A stretch of 64,000 nucleotides of DNA from Scandinavium lactucae (GCF_033843265.1 NZ_JAWXRD010000028.1:124001-188000); one strand, 5' to 3'. Numbered from the stretch's first letter, positions 15,436 to 24,189 are shown. Numbers and translations are program-made. Notes: generated by a model from the letters alone, not told the origin.

Positions 15436-15888
15436 TCAGTGCAGCCAGGTCACGCCGTCCTGTGGCATGAACAGCATATTGTAGCGATGCTGGAACGCAT
15501 TGAACTCCGATACATCCGGCTCCAGCTCCCGCAAGAAACTCAGCGCCAGACGGATCTGCGCATCGGTGACCGGCGCGGCAAGACGCGCTTTTTGCAACTG
15601 GCGGTGCCAGTAAAGCATATTGGTCTCGCTGGCATCGACCACCGCCACCTGCCAGATAAGCAAAATCTGCGCGGCATTCTGCATATGCGCTTCATTCGGG
15701 CGATGTAAATAGCCCAGAAACTCTTCACCTGCGCGTTTGCCCATCTGATCGACCATCGATTCAATGTGCATTGGTGTGATCCCCAGCCGTTCGCTCAGGC
15801 GTTTTATCGCCCGACGCGAATCGGAGGTGATTACCCGAAATCCCACCACAAATACCACCACCAGAGTGGCTAACGTCAACCAGATCAT
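15436..15888 (-). CDS. yicN: DUF1198 membrane-anchored protein YicN
   Basis: A 150-residue protein matching E. coli YicN in length and motifs ('MIWLTLATLVVVFVVGFRV' N-terminal helix, 'LHRPNEAHMQNAAQ', C-terminal 'GVTWLH'). One N-terminal membrane helix anchors a helical cytoplasmic domain. Function is unknown. It lies between yicI (convergent) and ilvN (same strand, 66 bp downstream) and is probably separately transcribed; ade, adeQ and uhp genes present here in K-12 are absent. Confidence 0.9.
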   Translation of the reverse strand: MIWLTLATLVVVFVVGFRVITSDSRRAIKRLSERLGITPMHIESMVDQMGKRAGEEFLGYLHRPNEAHMQNAAQILLIWQVAVVDASETNMLYWHRQLQKARLAAPVTDAQIRLALSFLRELEPDVSEFNAFQHRYNMLFMPQDGVTWLH

Positions 15889-15954
15889 GCCGTCCTCTCA
15901 GCTTTGCTCAGCCCGGACATGATAAAGACATCCATCGCGAAGTCGACAGAAGGA

Positions 15955-16245
15955 TCACTCAAAAAATAGACCTAGTTTGTTGAACACGCCCGGGTCGCTT
16001 TGATGGCGCGTCACATGGGCGACGTCCTCCAGCTTGTCGATTTGGCTAATCATTTGTTCGAGGCGCTGGTCGTTGTTCACCAATAGCCAGATCCGGCTTT
16101 TGTCGCTGTTCTGAATTGGCAGACACAAAATGCCTTCTACGTTAAACGCCCGGCGAGCAAACAGGCCGCACACGTGGGTCATTACCCCCGGGTGGTTGCG
16201 CACGGTGAGTTCCAGAATAACGTTGTCATGAATTGCGTTTTGCAT
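15955..16245 (-). CDS. ilvN: Acetolactate synthase I small subunit
   Basis: A 96-residue single ACT-domain regulatory subunit ('LELTVRNHPGVMTHVCGLFARRAFNVEGI'-type sequence, about residues 10-38). It binds valine and confers feedback inhibition and full activity on IlvB in isoleucine/valine synthesis. It starts 3 bp after ilvB ends and is cotranscribed. The length is as in E. coli. Confidence 0.96.
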   Translation of the reverse strand: MQNAIHDNVILELTVRNHPGVMTHVCGLFARRAFNVEGILCLPIQNSDKSRIWLLVNNDQRLEQMISQIDKLEDVAHVTRHQSDPGVFNKLGLFFE

Positions 16246-16248
16246 GGC

Positions 16249-17967
16249 TTATTCCCCCACCATTTCAGTATTTGCGGCACCCGGCGGGACCATCGGCCAA
16301 ACTTTTTGTTCAGGATCGATACGGACGTGAATTAATGCCGGGCCTGGGCGAGAAATGATTTCCTGCAACGCAGCCTGCGGATTTTCGGCAGTATTCAGGT
16401 CGCAGGTTTGCAGGCCAAAGCCTTGCGCAATCTGCATAAAGTTAATCATGCCCGGATAAGTCGCGGCGAACACGCCCTGTTGGTAGAACAGGCTTTGCTG
16501 TTGATGCACCAGCCCCAATGCCTCGTTGTTCATCAGGATGATTTTCACGTCGAGCTGATTTTCCGCCGCGGTCGCCATCTCCTGAATGTTCATCATCAAG
16601 CTGCCATCGCCAGAGAAACACAGCACTTTGCGATGCGGATTCGCCAGCGCCGCACCAATCGCCGCCGGTAAGCCAAAGCCCATGGTGCCCAGGCCGCCAG
16701 AGGTCAGCCACTGACGCGGACGGTTGAGCGGATAGGCCTGTGCCGTCCACATCTGATGTTGCCCCACGTCGGTAGCGATAATCGCCTCGTCATCCACGCA
16801 GGCCGCCACCGCGTTAATCAGCCCGTAATGGGTCAGCGGGTCGCCCGCCTGCGGAATGGCCGACGGAAACTCCTGCTGCAAATCGGCCACCAGCTGACGC
16901 CACTCGGCACGCGGCTGGGCTTCAATCAACGGGATCAGCTGGTCGAGCACTTCGCCCACGTCAGCCTGAATCGCCACGTGAGGTTGTTTGATTTTGCCCA
17001 GCTCTGCGCGGTCGATATCCACGTGGATAATTTTGGCGTTCGGGCAGAACTGTTCGGTTTTACCAATCGCCCGGTCATCAAAACGTGCGCCTAAAACAAT
17101 CAGTAAATCAGATTCTTGCAGGATGTAGTTGGTGCTGCGTGCGCCGTGCATTCCGAGCATCCCTAACGACAACGGATGCGCTTTCGGCAACATACCGAGC
17201 GCCATCAGGGTCATGGTGGTCGGCAAATTGGCTTTTTCTGCCAGCTTACGAATGTGCTCCGGCACATTGACTACCCCACCGCCCAGATACAGCACCGGGC
17301 GCTTAGCCGCGTTAATCATTGCCGCCGCGTCGCGCACATCGGCCAGGTTAAACACCGGAGCAGGCGCTTTGCAGCCTGGCATCGGCAGGTCATCGATATC
17401 AATTTCAGCGGTCTGAACATCCTTCGGAATATCCACCCATACCGGGCCAGGACGGCCAGACTGCGCGATACGAAACGCGTCGCTGATAACCTGCGGCAGT
17501 TCGCTGATGTCACGCACTAAATAGTTGTGTTTGGTAATCGGGATGGAGATGCCGTAGGTGTCCACTTCCTGAAAAGCGTCGGTGCCAATCATCGAGGCCG
17601 GAACCTGGCCGGTGATGCACACCAGCGGGATGGAATCGAGACGCGCATCGGCGATGGCGGTCACCAGGTTGGTTGCGCCCGGGCCGCTACAGGCCATGCA
17701 CACCGCCGGTTTACCCTGGGTGCGCGCCATGCCCTGGGCGATAAACCCTGCGCCCTGTTCGTGGCGGGCCAGCACGTGGCGGATTTGTTTGCTCTGGCTG
17801 AGGGCGTCGTACAGCGGTAACACCGTTCCGCCCGGAATACCCGTGACGGTGGTAATGCCCTGACGTTCCAGCAAGTGAACGATCAGCTGTGCGCCGGTAA
17901 AACGCCTGGCCTGTGAGGTCGTCTGCGTAGACGCCGTGTTTGACGACATTGTGCCCGAAGTTGCCAT
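16249..17967 (-). CDS. ilvB: Acetolactate synthase I large subunit
   Basis: A 572-residue ThDP enzyme that condenses two pyruvates to acetolactate, or pyruvate with 2-oxobutyrate, at the first common step of branched-chain amino acid synthesis. The catalytic Glu loop is in 'ARHEQGAGF', and the ThDP/Mg motif 'GDGSLMMN...NN' is near residues 450-480. The N-terminus carries about ten extra Ser/Thr-rich residues compared with the 562-residue E. coli protein; an alternative start is possible but the ATG at 17967 is the obvious one. Expression is set by the ivbL leader and attenuator. Confidence 0.96.
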   Translation of the reverse strand: MATSGTMSSNTASTQTTSQARRFTGAQLIVHLLERQGITTVTGIPGGTVLPLYDALSQSKQIRHVLARHEQGAGFIAQGMARTQGKPAVCMACSGPGATNLVTAIADARLDSIPLVCITGQVPASMIGTDAFQEVDTYGISIPITKHNYLVRDISELPQVISDAFRIAQSGRPGPVWVDIPKDVQTAEIDIDDLPMPGCKAPAPVFNLADVRDAAAMINAAKRPVLYLGGGVVNVPEHIRKLAEKANLPTTMTLMALGMLPKAHPLSLGMLGMHGARSTNYILQESDLLIVLGARFDDRAIGKTEQFCPNAKIIHVDIDRAELGKIKQPHVAIQADVGEVLDQLIPLIEAQPRAEWRQLVADLQQEFPSAIPQAGDPLTHYGLINAVAACVDDEAIIATDVGQHQMWTAQAYPLNRPRQWLTSGGLGTMGFGLPAAIGAALANPHRKVLCFSGDGSLMMNIQEMATAAENQLDVKIILMNNEALGLVHQQQSLFYQQGVFAATYPGMINFMQIAQGFGLQTCDLNTAENPQAALQEIISRPGPALIHVRIDPEQKVWPMVPPGAANTEMVGE

Positions 17968-18013
17968 GTTCCAGTCCTGTTCTTCTGGGCCGACTTTCCG
18001 GGGGGCTTAAACG

Positions 18014-18046
18014 AAAAACCCCGCCGGTTTGCGCCGGCGGGGTTTT
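18014..18046 (-). terminator. ilvB attenuator
   Basis: On the minus strand, AAAACCCCGCCGG and CCGGCGGGGTTTTT form a strong stem around a short loop, ending in a T run, between the valine-rich leader ivbL and ilvB. This is the transcription attenuator that terminates when charged Val/Leu tRNA is plentiful. Confidence 0.92.
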
Positions 18047-18066
18047 GGAATCGTGTGTTCCGGACC

Positions 18067-18165
18067 CTACGGCGCATTGCCGACGACCACCACCACACGC
18101 ACGACGACCACTGCGGCTGGGTGCGCAGTTGGTAGTAGATTGATTGCGTTCAGGTAAGTGTTCAT
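18067..18165 (-). CDS. ivbL: ilvB leader peptide IvbL
   Basis: A 32-residue leader peptide. The C-terminal half is almost all valine ('AAVVVVRVVVVVGNAP'), so ribosome stalling under valine shortage would favour the antiterminator and allow ilvBN transcription. It has the same length and end as E. coli IvbL. ATG 18165 is chosen inside a longer open frame because it gives the known leader; the Shine-Dalgarno is weak. Confidence 0.93.
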   Translation of the reverse strand: MNTYLNAINLLPTAHPAAVVVVRVVVVVGNAP

Positions 18166-18253
18166 TAGGGACCATGATGTTGTGTGAGTAACTGGATTTA
18201 TACAAGCACAGCCAATCGTTCGCGGCAAGCGCTTTATCGCCACACGCAAAAAA

Positions 18254-18270
18254 CTGCGCACTTTGTCACA
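18254..18270 (-). promoter_or_regulatory. Possible CRP site upstream of ivbL-ilvB
   Basis: On the minus strand TGTGACAAAGTGCGCA has one perfect half-site (TGTGA) and a degenerate second half at the right spacing. ilvB of E. coli is cAMP-CRP activated, which fits. Confidence 0.45.
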
Positions 18271-18291
18271 TTTGGCTGCAAAACCTAAGAA

Positions 18292-18370
18292 AACAAAAAA
18301 CCCCGCCGGAGCGAGGTTTTTGTCAGTGGTTTACGGTTGGTGGCCGCGAAGCGCACTGTGTTACGTCAAC
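18292..18370 (-). ncRNA. istR: IstR small RNA, inhibitor of tisB
   Basis: A minus-strand gene with promoter TTGCGC-17-TATACT just right of 18371 and a predicted 5' end at about 18370 (GTTGACGTAACACAGTG). It ends with a terminator stem followed by a T run at about 18292-18318. The 77-nt size matches E. coli IstR-1 (75 nt). Its first 17 nt are perfectly complementary to the tisAB mRNA: the plus strand has CACTGTGTTACGTCAAC at both 18354-18370 and 18606-18622. IstR blocks the tisB ribosome standby site in the absence of SOS induction. Confidence 0.85.
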
Positions 18371-18468
18371 CGCAGAAGTATACGCGATGGACGGCGATCG
18401 CGCAATTTACGTCACGGTTTACCGCGTTATGCAGTATGCGACAGTCGGCGCATTTTGTCGACAAAATA

Positions 18469-18484
18469 CTGTTCATCCATACAG
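18469..18484. promoter_or_regulatory. LexA box of tisB
   Basis: CTGTTCATCCATACAG is a CTG-N10-CAG SOS box. It lies just upstream of, and overlapping the -35 region of, a promoter with -10 TATACT at 18493-18498 that points to tisB. LexA would repress until DNA damage. Confidence 0.85.
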
Positions 18485-18499
18485 CATTTATCTATACTG

Positions 18500-18692
18500 A
18501 AGCTGTTCACAGTGAGCCATGTGGGGGCCGCATGTTCGACCGGCGCGCAAAAAAGTCCTGGCTGAAACGGGTGGTGCCGTCAGCGCCTTAACCCCCGGGA
18601 GAGCACACTGTGTTACGTCAACAACACGGCTGATGACAGGCAGCGGAAAGGTAAGTCAGTCGGAAGTTCTCCTGTAACCTAAGGAGAAACGT
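18500..18692 (+). other. tisAB mRNA leader with IstR target
   Basis: Transcription should start near 18505. The leader has a non-conserved tisA-like frame (ATG 18519 to TAA 18677) and the 17-nt IstR target at 18606-18622, ahead of the AAGGAG at about 18681. In E. coli this long structured leader keeps TisB untranslated until processed. Confidence 0.7.
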
Positions 18693-18782
18693 ATGGGTGG
18701 AGTGGAACTAGCACTGTTAGTCCTGAAACTCATGGTTGCGTTGCTGCAACTGCTTGATGCAGTCCTGAAAACCTTCCGGTAA
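18693..18782 (+). CDS. tisB: SOS-induced membrane toxin TisB
   Basis: A 29-residue peptide, the same length as E. coli TisB, with the shared run 'LLQLLDAVLK' and a strongly hydrophobic N-terminal half. TisB inserts into the inner membrane, dissipates the proton gradient and lowers ATP, promoting persistence after DNA damage. AAGGAG lies upstream at good spacing. The N-terminus differs ('MGGVELALL' in place of 'MNLVDIAIL'). It is controlled by the LexA box at 18469 and by IstR. A perfect terminator follows. Confidence 0.92.
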   Translation: MGGVELALLVLKLMVALLQLLDAVLKTFR

Positions 18783-18801
18783 TCAGGTTCAGGCCGTACC
18801 G

Positions 18802-18827
18802 AAGAGGGGCGGGCAACCGCCCCTCTT
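18802..18827 (+). terminator. Terminator of tisB
   Basis: AAGAGGGGCGG (18802-18812) pairs with CCGCCCCTCTT (18817-18827) around a GCAA loop, followed by TCA and T-rich sequence. Confidence 0.85.
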
Positions 18828-19009
18828 TCATCCCTTTCCTGTGGCAACATTTGTTGCCGAGCCTTGTGTATAAAACCTGCCTGCTGCCGCATCGACGATC
18901 CTGCCGTTATGGTTGTTATGTCATTTTACTGTGGTAGATTTCTTCCGCGTTTTGCGGATGTGCCAGTCACATATTCTTTCTTTTTAACCATTCACAAAGT
19001 ATTCATCGA

Positions 19010-20194
19010 ATGAAAAGGCATAAGAACGTCAGTTTGCTGTTGATGTTGGTGCTGCTGGTTGCCGTTGGGCAGATGGCGCAGACCATTTATATCCCGGCGA
19101 TTGCCGATATGGCGCGTGAGTTGAACGTGCGTGAAGGCGCGGTGCAGAGCGTGATGGCCGCGTATCTGCTGACCTATGGCGTCTCACAGTTGTTTTACGG
19201 CCCGATTTCAGACCGCGTGGGCCGCCGTCCGGTGATCCTCATCGGGATGACGATTTTTATGCTTGCGACGATTGTCGCCATGACCACGCACAGCCTGACG
19301 ATGCTGATTGCCGCCAGTGCCATTCAGGGCATGGGCACCGGCGTGGGCGGCGTGATGGCGCGTACCCTGCCGCGTGACCTGTACGAAGGCACACAGCTGC
19401 GTCATGCCAACAGTTTGTTGAATATGGGGATTTTGGTCAGCCCACTGCTGGCCCCGCTGATTGGCGGGATGCTCGATACGGTGTGGAGCTGGCGGGCGTG
19501 CTACGGTTTCCTGCTGGGGCTATGCGTCATTGTTACCTTTAGCATGGCACGCTGGATGCCGGAAACGCGTCCGCAAAATGCCCCTCCGACCCGGCTGGTC
19601 ACGCGCTACAAAACGCTGTTCGGCAACAGCGCATTCACCTGTTATCTGCTGATGTTGATTGGCGGCCTGGCAGGCATTGCGGTGTTTGAAGCCTGTTCTG
19701 GCGTATTGCTGGGCGCGGGATTGGGTCTGAGCAGCATGGTGGTCAGCATTCTGTTTATTCTGCCCATTCCGGCGGCGTTTTTCGGCGCGTGGTTTGCCGG
19801 TCGACAGAACAAACGCTTCTCAAGCCTGATGTGGCAGTCGGTGATTAGCTGCCTGCTGGCAGGTGTAATGATGTGGATCCCGGGCCTGCTGGGCGTGATG
19901 AACGTCTGGACGCTGCTGGTGCCTGCCGCCCTGTTCTTCTTCGGGGCTGGTATGCTGTTCCCGCTGGCGACCAGCGGGGCGATGGAGCCGTTCCCGTTCC
20001 TCGCCGGAACGGCTGGCGCGCTGGTCGGTGGTTTGCAAAATATCGGCTCCGGCGCATTAGCCTGGCTGTCGGCGATGTTGCCACAAAACGGCCAAAGCAG
20101 CCTCGGCCTGCTGATGACCCTGATGGGATTGCTGATCCTGTTGTGCTGGCTGCCACTGGCGTCGCGCTTTAACCAGCATCAGCAAACCATTTGA
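19010..20194 (+). CDS. emrD: Multidrug efflux protein EmrD (MFS)
   Basis: A 394-residue, 12-TM DHA1 transporter with the same length and start as E. coli EmrD, which uses the proton gradient to export uncouplers and amphipathic compounds. Motif A is 'GPISDRVGRRPV' (about residues 64-75); the helix-1 segment 'QTIYIPAIADMAREL' is characteristic. ATG 19010 has a poor ribosome site. It follows tisB's terminator and is monocistronic, ending near a REP element. Confidence 0.93.
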   Translation: MKRHKNVSLLLMLVLLVAVGQMAQTIYIPAIADMARELNVREGAVQSVMAAYLLTYGVSQLFYGPISDRVGRRPVILIGMTIFMLATIVAMTTHSLTMLIAASAIQGMGTGVGGVMARTLPRDLYEGTQLRHANSLLNMGILVSPLLAPLIGGMLDTVWSWRACYGFLLGLCVIVTFSMARWMPETRPQNAPPTRLVTRYKTLFGNSAFTCYLLMLIGGLAGIAVFEACSGVLLGAGLGLSSMVVSILFILPIPAAFFGAWFAGRQNKRFSSLMWQSVISCLLAGVMMWIPGLLGVMNVWTLLVPAALFFFGAGMLFPLATSGAMEPFPFLAGTAGALVGGLQNIGSGALAWLSAMLPQNGQSSLGLLMTLMGLLILLCWLPLASRFNQHQQTI

Positions 20195-20209
20195 GTTAGA
20201 CCATTGCCC

Positions 20210-20266
20210 GGTGGCGCTAACTGGACTGAACCTTAGGCCCGGCAAGTGCAACGCCGCCGGGCGCTT
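20210..20266. repeat. REP/BIME element after emrD
   Basis: Two GCCCGG-rich palindromic units face each other (GCCCGGTGGCGCTAA on one side, GGCCCGGCAAG...GCCGCCGGGCGC on the other), the usual layout of a bacterial interspersed mosaic element between two genes. Confidence 0.75.
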
Positions 20267-20291
20267 TAGAACGTTCCCTGCAGTCTGAAAG

Positions 20292-21614
20292 TCAGTGCAG
20301 TTCTGGCCAGTAGTCCTTATTGGCCTCGATTAAATCATCCAGGATAGCCTTCGCCACCGACGCGCTCGGCACGGTTTTAGACAAAGTGATCGCCTGCCAC
20401 AGTTTCTGATAAGAACGATGCTCCCAGGCATCAACCACCAGTTTTTCTACCGCCACCTGCTGACTCATCAGCCCTTTCTGGAAATGCGGAATATCACCCA
20501 CCACCAGTGGTTCAGGCCCACTTTTGCCCACCAGACATGGAATCTCCACCATCGCATCGGCATCAAAGTTATGGATTGCCCCATTGTTTGGCACGATAAG
20601 CAGCATCCGTTCCTGGGTGTTAAAGGCGATCGCCGCCGCTAAGTCCACGATGTAGGACGCGTGCTCATCAATTTCCAGCTCACCTGCTGACGATTTTCCG
20701 GCCTGAATTATGGCGTTACAGGAGCCAAACACATGCTTCTCGCGGTGCTCCATCACTTCATTGGCGCGGGTATGATTCGGGTTGGAGTGCTTCACCACAT
20801 AATCAGGGAACAGATAGTATTTCAGGTAGGTATTCGGCATGGTGTCGGGATCCAGCGCCTGCACATCCCGGGCTTTGACGAAGGTATCATTCCAGCTCGC
20901 TTCGGTATGCGGATCGTCAGATGGCGGCACATAACCGAATTTAGCCACGTGTTCGCGCAGTTTTGGCATGAGATCATTGCCGTTCAGATCTTCAATAGAG
21001 GTCCACCAGCCGAAGTGGTTTAGCCCGTAATAGCGGGTGCGCATCTGTTTTCTGTCAGGCAAGCCAACGATTTCCGCCATTCGGCTTTCGATACCAATCG
21101 GCATGTCGCAGATGTTGAGAATTTTAGCGTTAGGCCGCAGACGGCGTGTGGCTTCCGCCACAATCGCCGCCGGATTGGAATAGTTCAGCATCCAGGCGTT
21201 TGGCGAATATTTTTCCATGTAGTCCACCAGCTCAAGCACGCCGCCAATCGAGCGCATTCCGTAGGCAATTCCGCCGGGTCCACAGGTTTCCTGGCCCAGC
21301 ACGCCGTGGCGCAGCGGGATTTTTTCATCTTTTTCACGCATTGGATATTTACCGACGCGGATATGCGCCATCACAAAATCCACATCGGTGAACGCGGCTT
21401 TCGGATCGGTGGTATAGCTAAATTTGATGTCCGGGGCCTGCTCCTGAAGGATGATTTTGCAGGCTTCGGCGATGGTCTCCTGGCGTGCGCCGTCATTGTC
21501 ATAAAACGTCAGGGCACGCAGCGGCAAGCGCTCTTGGTTTGCCAGTAACATCAGGACAATCCCGGGAGTAAAAGTGCTACCACCACCGGCTACGACGATT
21601 GAGAATTTTTTCAT
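20292..21614 (-). CDS. aglB: 6-phospho-alpha-glucosidase (GH4)
   Basis: A 440-residue GH4 enzyme that hydrolyses phosphorylated alpha-glucosides (maltose-6'-phosphate, sucrose isomer phosphates) through an NAD+- and Mn2+-dependent redox mechanism. The NAD loop is 'VVAGGGSTFTPG' near residue 10. The metal-binding Cys is in 'NICDMPIGIE' and the conserved His in 'GLNHFGWW'. It overlaps the PTS gene upstream by 4 bp (ATGA), so it is translationally coupled. It is named after Klebsiella aglB; glvA is the equivalent name. In K-12 this locus is disrupted; here it looks complete. Confidence 0.92.
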   Translation of the reverse strand: MKKFSIVVAGGGSTFTPGIVLMLLANQERLPLRALTFYDNDGARQETIAEACKIILQEQAPDIKFSYTTDPKAAFTDVDFVMAHIRVGKYPMREKDEKIPLRHGVLGQETCGPGGIAYGMRSIGGVLELVDYMEKYSPNAWMLNYSNPAAIVAEATRRLRPNAKILNICDMPIGIESRMAEIVGLPDRKQMRTRYYGLNHFGWWTSIEDLNGNDLMPKLREHVAKFGYVPPSDDPHTEASWNDTFVKARDVQALDPDTMPNTYLKYYLFPDYVVKHSNPNHTRANEVMEHREKHVFGSCNAIIQAGKSSAGELEIDEHASYIVDLAAAIAFNTQERMLLIVPNNGAIHNFDADAMVEIPCLVGKSGPEPLVVGDIPHFQKGLMSQQVAVEKLVVDAWEHRSYQKLWQAITLSKTVPSASVAKAILDDLIEANKDYWPELH

Positions 21615-23233
21615 GATACTGCCTCCGTCATGGATTTGGGTTCGGTTATCAAGGTTTCATTCATTAAGGTTTCCAGCTGATCTCGCACCACTGGCACATT
21701 CAGACCGACAATGACCTGTATGCCGTCGCCGCGTCGGACCACGCCGTGCGCACCCAGCGCTTTGAAAATGTCGTCACTTTGGGTCTGCGTCATGTCGACC
21801 AGCGTGATGCGCAGGCGGGTGGCACAGTTATTGATGCTGCGAATGTTGTTGGCCCCACCGAGCGCCTCAAGGAACCCGGCGGCCTGTCCACGCTGAATGT
21901 CTTTGGCCGTCGAGGCCGTGATTGGCTGGCGTGAAGCCTGATAGTCGGCTTTGCTGTAGAGCTTAATTTCACTCTCTTCGCGACCCGGCGTTTTAATGTT
22001 GAAGCGCAGAATGAGGGTGCGGAAAACCACGAAGTAAATGACGGTGAAGGCCAGACCGATGGCAATTTGGGTAAAAATCATCCCGGAGTGGTTGTGGAAC
22101 ATCGGGATCCAGTCCAGCGGCAGAATGGTATCAATTAAGCCGCCCCCCATATTTCCGGAGACACCCGCCATGTACATTACGGTCGCCATGGTGGCCGCCA
22201 GTATGGCGTGCAGGACAAACAGCGGCGGGCAAATAAACAGGAACGTAAACTCCAGCGGCTCGGTTATCCCCACCAGCACGGCGGTCAGCGCCGCTGGAAT
22301 AAGCAGCCCGGCCGCTTTTTTACGATTCTGCGGGGCAGCGGTGTAGTACAACGCCATCGCAATTCCCGGTGCGGCAAAGACTTTTGAGTTACCGAACAAG
22401 GCAAACCCTCCTTCCGGGAACAGGGTTTTCAGGGATTCGGTTGACTGACTAAATTCCAGTAAATGCTCGGCCCAGTACACCTGAATACCGCCCTCAATGG
22501 CCGCCGGGCCAAATACAAAGGGACCATAGACAAAATGATGTAATCCGGTGGGGATTAGCACCCGTTCCAGGAAGGTATACAGCCAAACGCCGCTGGCCCC
22601 CGCACTGCGTAAAAAAGCTTGTAATGATTCAATACCCAACTGGACTTTCGGCCAGCCCAATAATGTGAGCCAGGCGCAGGGGATCATGACCAGGAAAGCA
22701 ATCATCACCACAAATGAGGTGCCCTGAAAGGTGCCGAGGAATACCGGTAAGGGTTTATCAAAATAGCGATTATGAAGACCGGTCACGATCCCTGAAATAG
22801 CAATCGCACCGATAATACTGGTATCGAGGGTTTTAATTCCGGCAATCATTGTCAATCCGCTTCCGGCCACAGTATCCAGCGTAAAATCGACGCCAAAATA
22901 ATGCCCCCAGGTCATTCCCATTGCATTGATAAAATAATTCCAGGTCAAAAAACTGACCATCACCGCCAGACACGCTCGGCCTGGAGCCTGCTTTGCCAGG
23001 CCTATCGGCAACCCTACGGCAAAAATAAGCGGCATATTACGGAAAACCGTCCAGCCACCCTCTTCAATAATGTGAACAATCTGGCGAAATAAGCTGTCTG
23101 GAGCCGTTAGTGATTCACTTACAAATAATGGGTTTTGCAACATAATTGCAATGCCCACCACAATCCCGGCAAACGGAAATAACAGGACTGGGGTAAACAT
23201 TGCACCACCAAAACGTTGTATCTGACTGAGCAT
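21611..23233 (-). CDS. aglA: PTS alpha-glucoside transporter, EIICB
   Basis: A 540-residue permease with an N-terminal EIIC domain (about 1-430, ten hydrophobic segments, 'TEPLEFTFLF' motif) fused to an EIIB domain (about 450-540) with the phosphorylated Cys in 'NNCATRLRITL'. It imports and phosphorylates alpha-linked disaccharides for the downstream GH4 enzyme, with phosphate from an EIIA encoded elsewhere (Crr type). In K-12 the equivalent is split into glvC and glvB. The divergent GntR gene probably regulates it. Confidence 0.92.
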   Translation of the reverse strand: MLSQIQRFGGAMFTPVLLFPFAGIVVGIAIMLQNPLFVSESLTAPDSLFRQIVHIIEEGGWTVFRNMPLIFAVGLPIGLAKQAPGRACLAVMVSFLTWNYFINAMGMTWGHYFGVDFTLDTVAGSGLTMIAGIKTLDTSIIGAIAISGIVTGLHNRYFDKPLPVFLGTFQGTSFVVMIAFLVMIPCAWLTLLGWPKVQLGIESLQAFLRSAGASGVWLYTFLERVLIPTGLHHFVYGPFVFGPAAIEGGIQVYWAEHLLEFSQSTESLKTLFPEGGFALFGNSKVFAAPGIAMALYYTAAPQNRKKAAGLLIPAALTAVLVGITEPLEFTFLFICPPLFVLHAILAATMATVMYMAGVSGNMGGGLIDTILPLDWIPMFHNHSGMIFTQIAIGLAFTVIYFVVFRTLILRFNIKTPGREESEIKLYSKADYQASRQPITASTAKDIQRGQAAGFLEALGGANNIRSINNCATRLRITLVDMTQTQSDDIFKALGAHGVVRRGDGIQVIVGLNVPVVRDQLETLMNETLITEPKSMTEAVS

Positions 23234-23454
23234 TTTTACATCCTCATCGAAACTTGTAGGGGAAGAGGTCTTATTGGATTTATTGACTGACCTGGCATGA
23301 GCATATGAAGTTACATCGCGGCAATGCGGATATGCCGCTGCGTTCCGTGACCGCGTTCATAGTTTAAAAAGCCACCATGATGTCTACTTTTTGTTTATAA
23401 ATCAGACATCACGGGATCAAAATGTCCTGGTGACTGGCTAAAAGAGGTCTACTG

Positions 23455-24189
23455 GTGATCTACAAATCCATTGCGGACAAGCTCCGTTTGCGCCTGAACT
23501 CATCGGATTACTGTGTGGGCAGCCCACTTCCAGGCGAGAAAGCGCTGGCGCGGGAGTTTGGCGTGGCGCGAATGACCGTCCGTAAAGCGACCGAATTGCT
23601 GATGACGTGGGGACTGGTCGAACGCCGACACGGCAGCGGCACCTTCGTGGCGCGCAAAGATGTCCATCAGGAAACGACCAATTTGACAGGCCTGGTGGAA
23701 GTCATGCTTTTGCAGGGAAGATCGGTGGTGAGCAAAGTGCTGACCTTCGAAGTGATCCCTGCCCCCCCGGCGATTGCCGGTAAGCTGCGGATCCCGGTGA
23801 ACAGTCAAATCTACTTTTCCCGTCGAATTCGTTATGTCGAAGGCAAGCCGCTGCTGCTGGAAGACAGCTATATGCCGGTCAGCCTGTTTCGCACACTGTC
23901 CCTGGCGCATCTGGAAGGGTCAAAATTTGATTACATTGAGAAGGAGTGCGGGATAACAATCAGTGGTAATTATGAAAGCCTGGCACCGGTATTAGCCGAT
24001 AAACAACTGGCTACGTCGCTGAATGTGGAACTACATACCCCGCTGCTGTGCATTACTTCGCTGTCCTATAGCGATAGCGGGGAATTTCTAAATTATTCGG
24101 TGATGTTCAGAAACGCACGGGAATACCAGGTGGATTACCATTTACGACGTATCCACCCGGAAATCCCGCTAACCCATGCCCCAGAATAG
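23455..24189 (+). CDS. yidP: GntR-family regulator YidP of the alpha-glucoside operon
   Basis: A 244-residue regulator with an N-terminal winged helix ('AREFGVARMTVRKATELL' about residues 33-50, 'GLVERRHGSGTFV') and a C-terminal UTRA ligand domain (about 85-235). It closely follows E. coli YidP. The start is GTG 23455 behind AGAGG; GTG here replaces the ATG I recall in K-12. It is divergent from aglA across 221 bp, so it likely senses the sugar phosphate and controls the operon. Its 3' end overlaps the end of yidE by 21 bp. Confidence 0.9.
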   Translation: MIYKSIADKLRLRLNSSDYCVGSPLPGEKALAREFGVARMTVRKATELLMTWGLVERRHGSGTFVARKDVHQETTNLTGLVEVMLLQGRSVVSKVLTFEVIPAPPAIAGKLRIPVNSQIYFSRRIRYVEGKPLLLEDSYMPVSLFRTLSLAHLEGSKFDYIEKECGITISGNYESLAPVLADKQLATSLNVELHTPLLCITSLSYSDSGEFLNYSVMFRNAREYQVDYHLRRIHPEIPLTHAPE

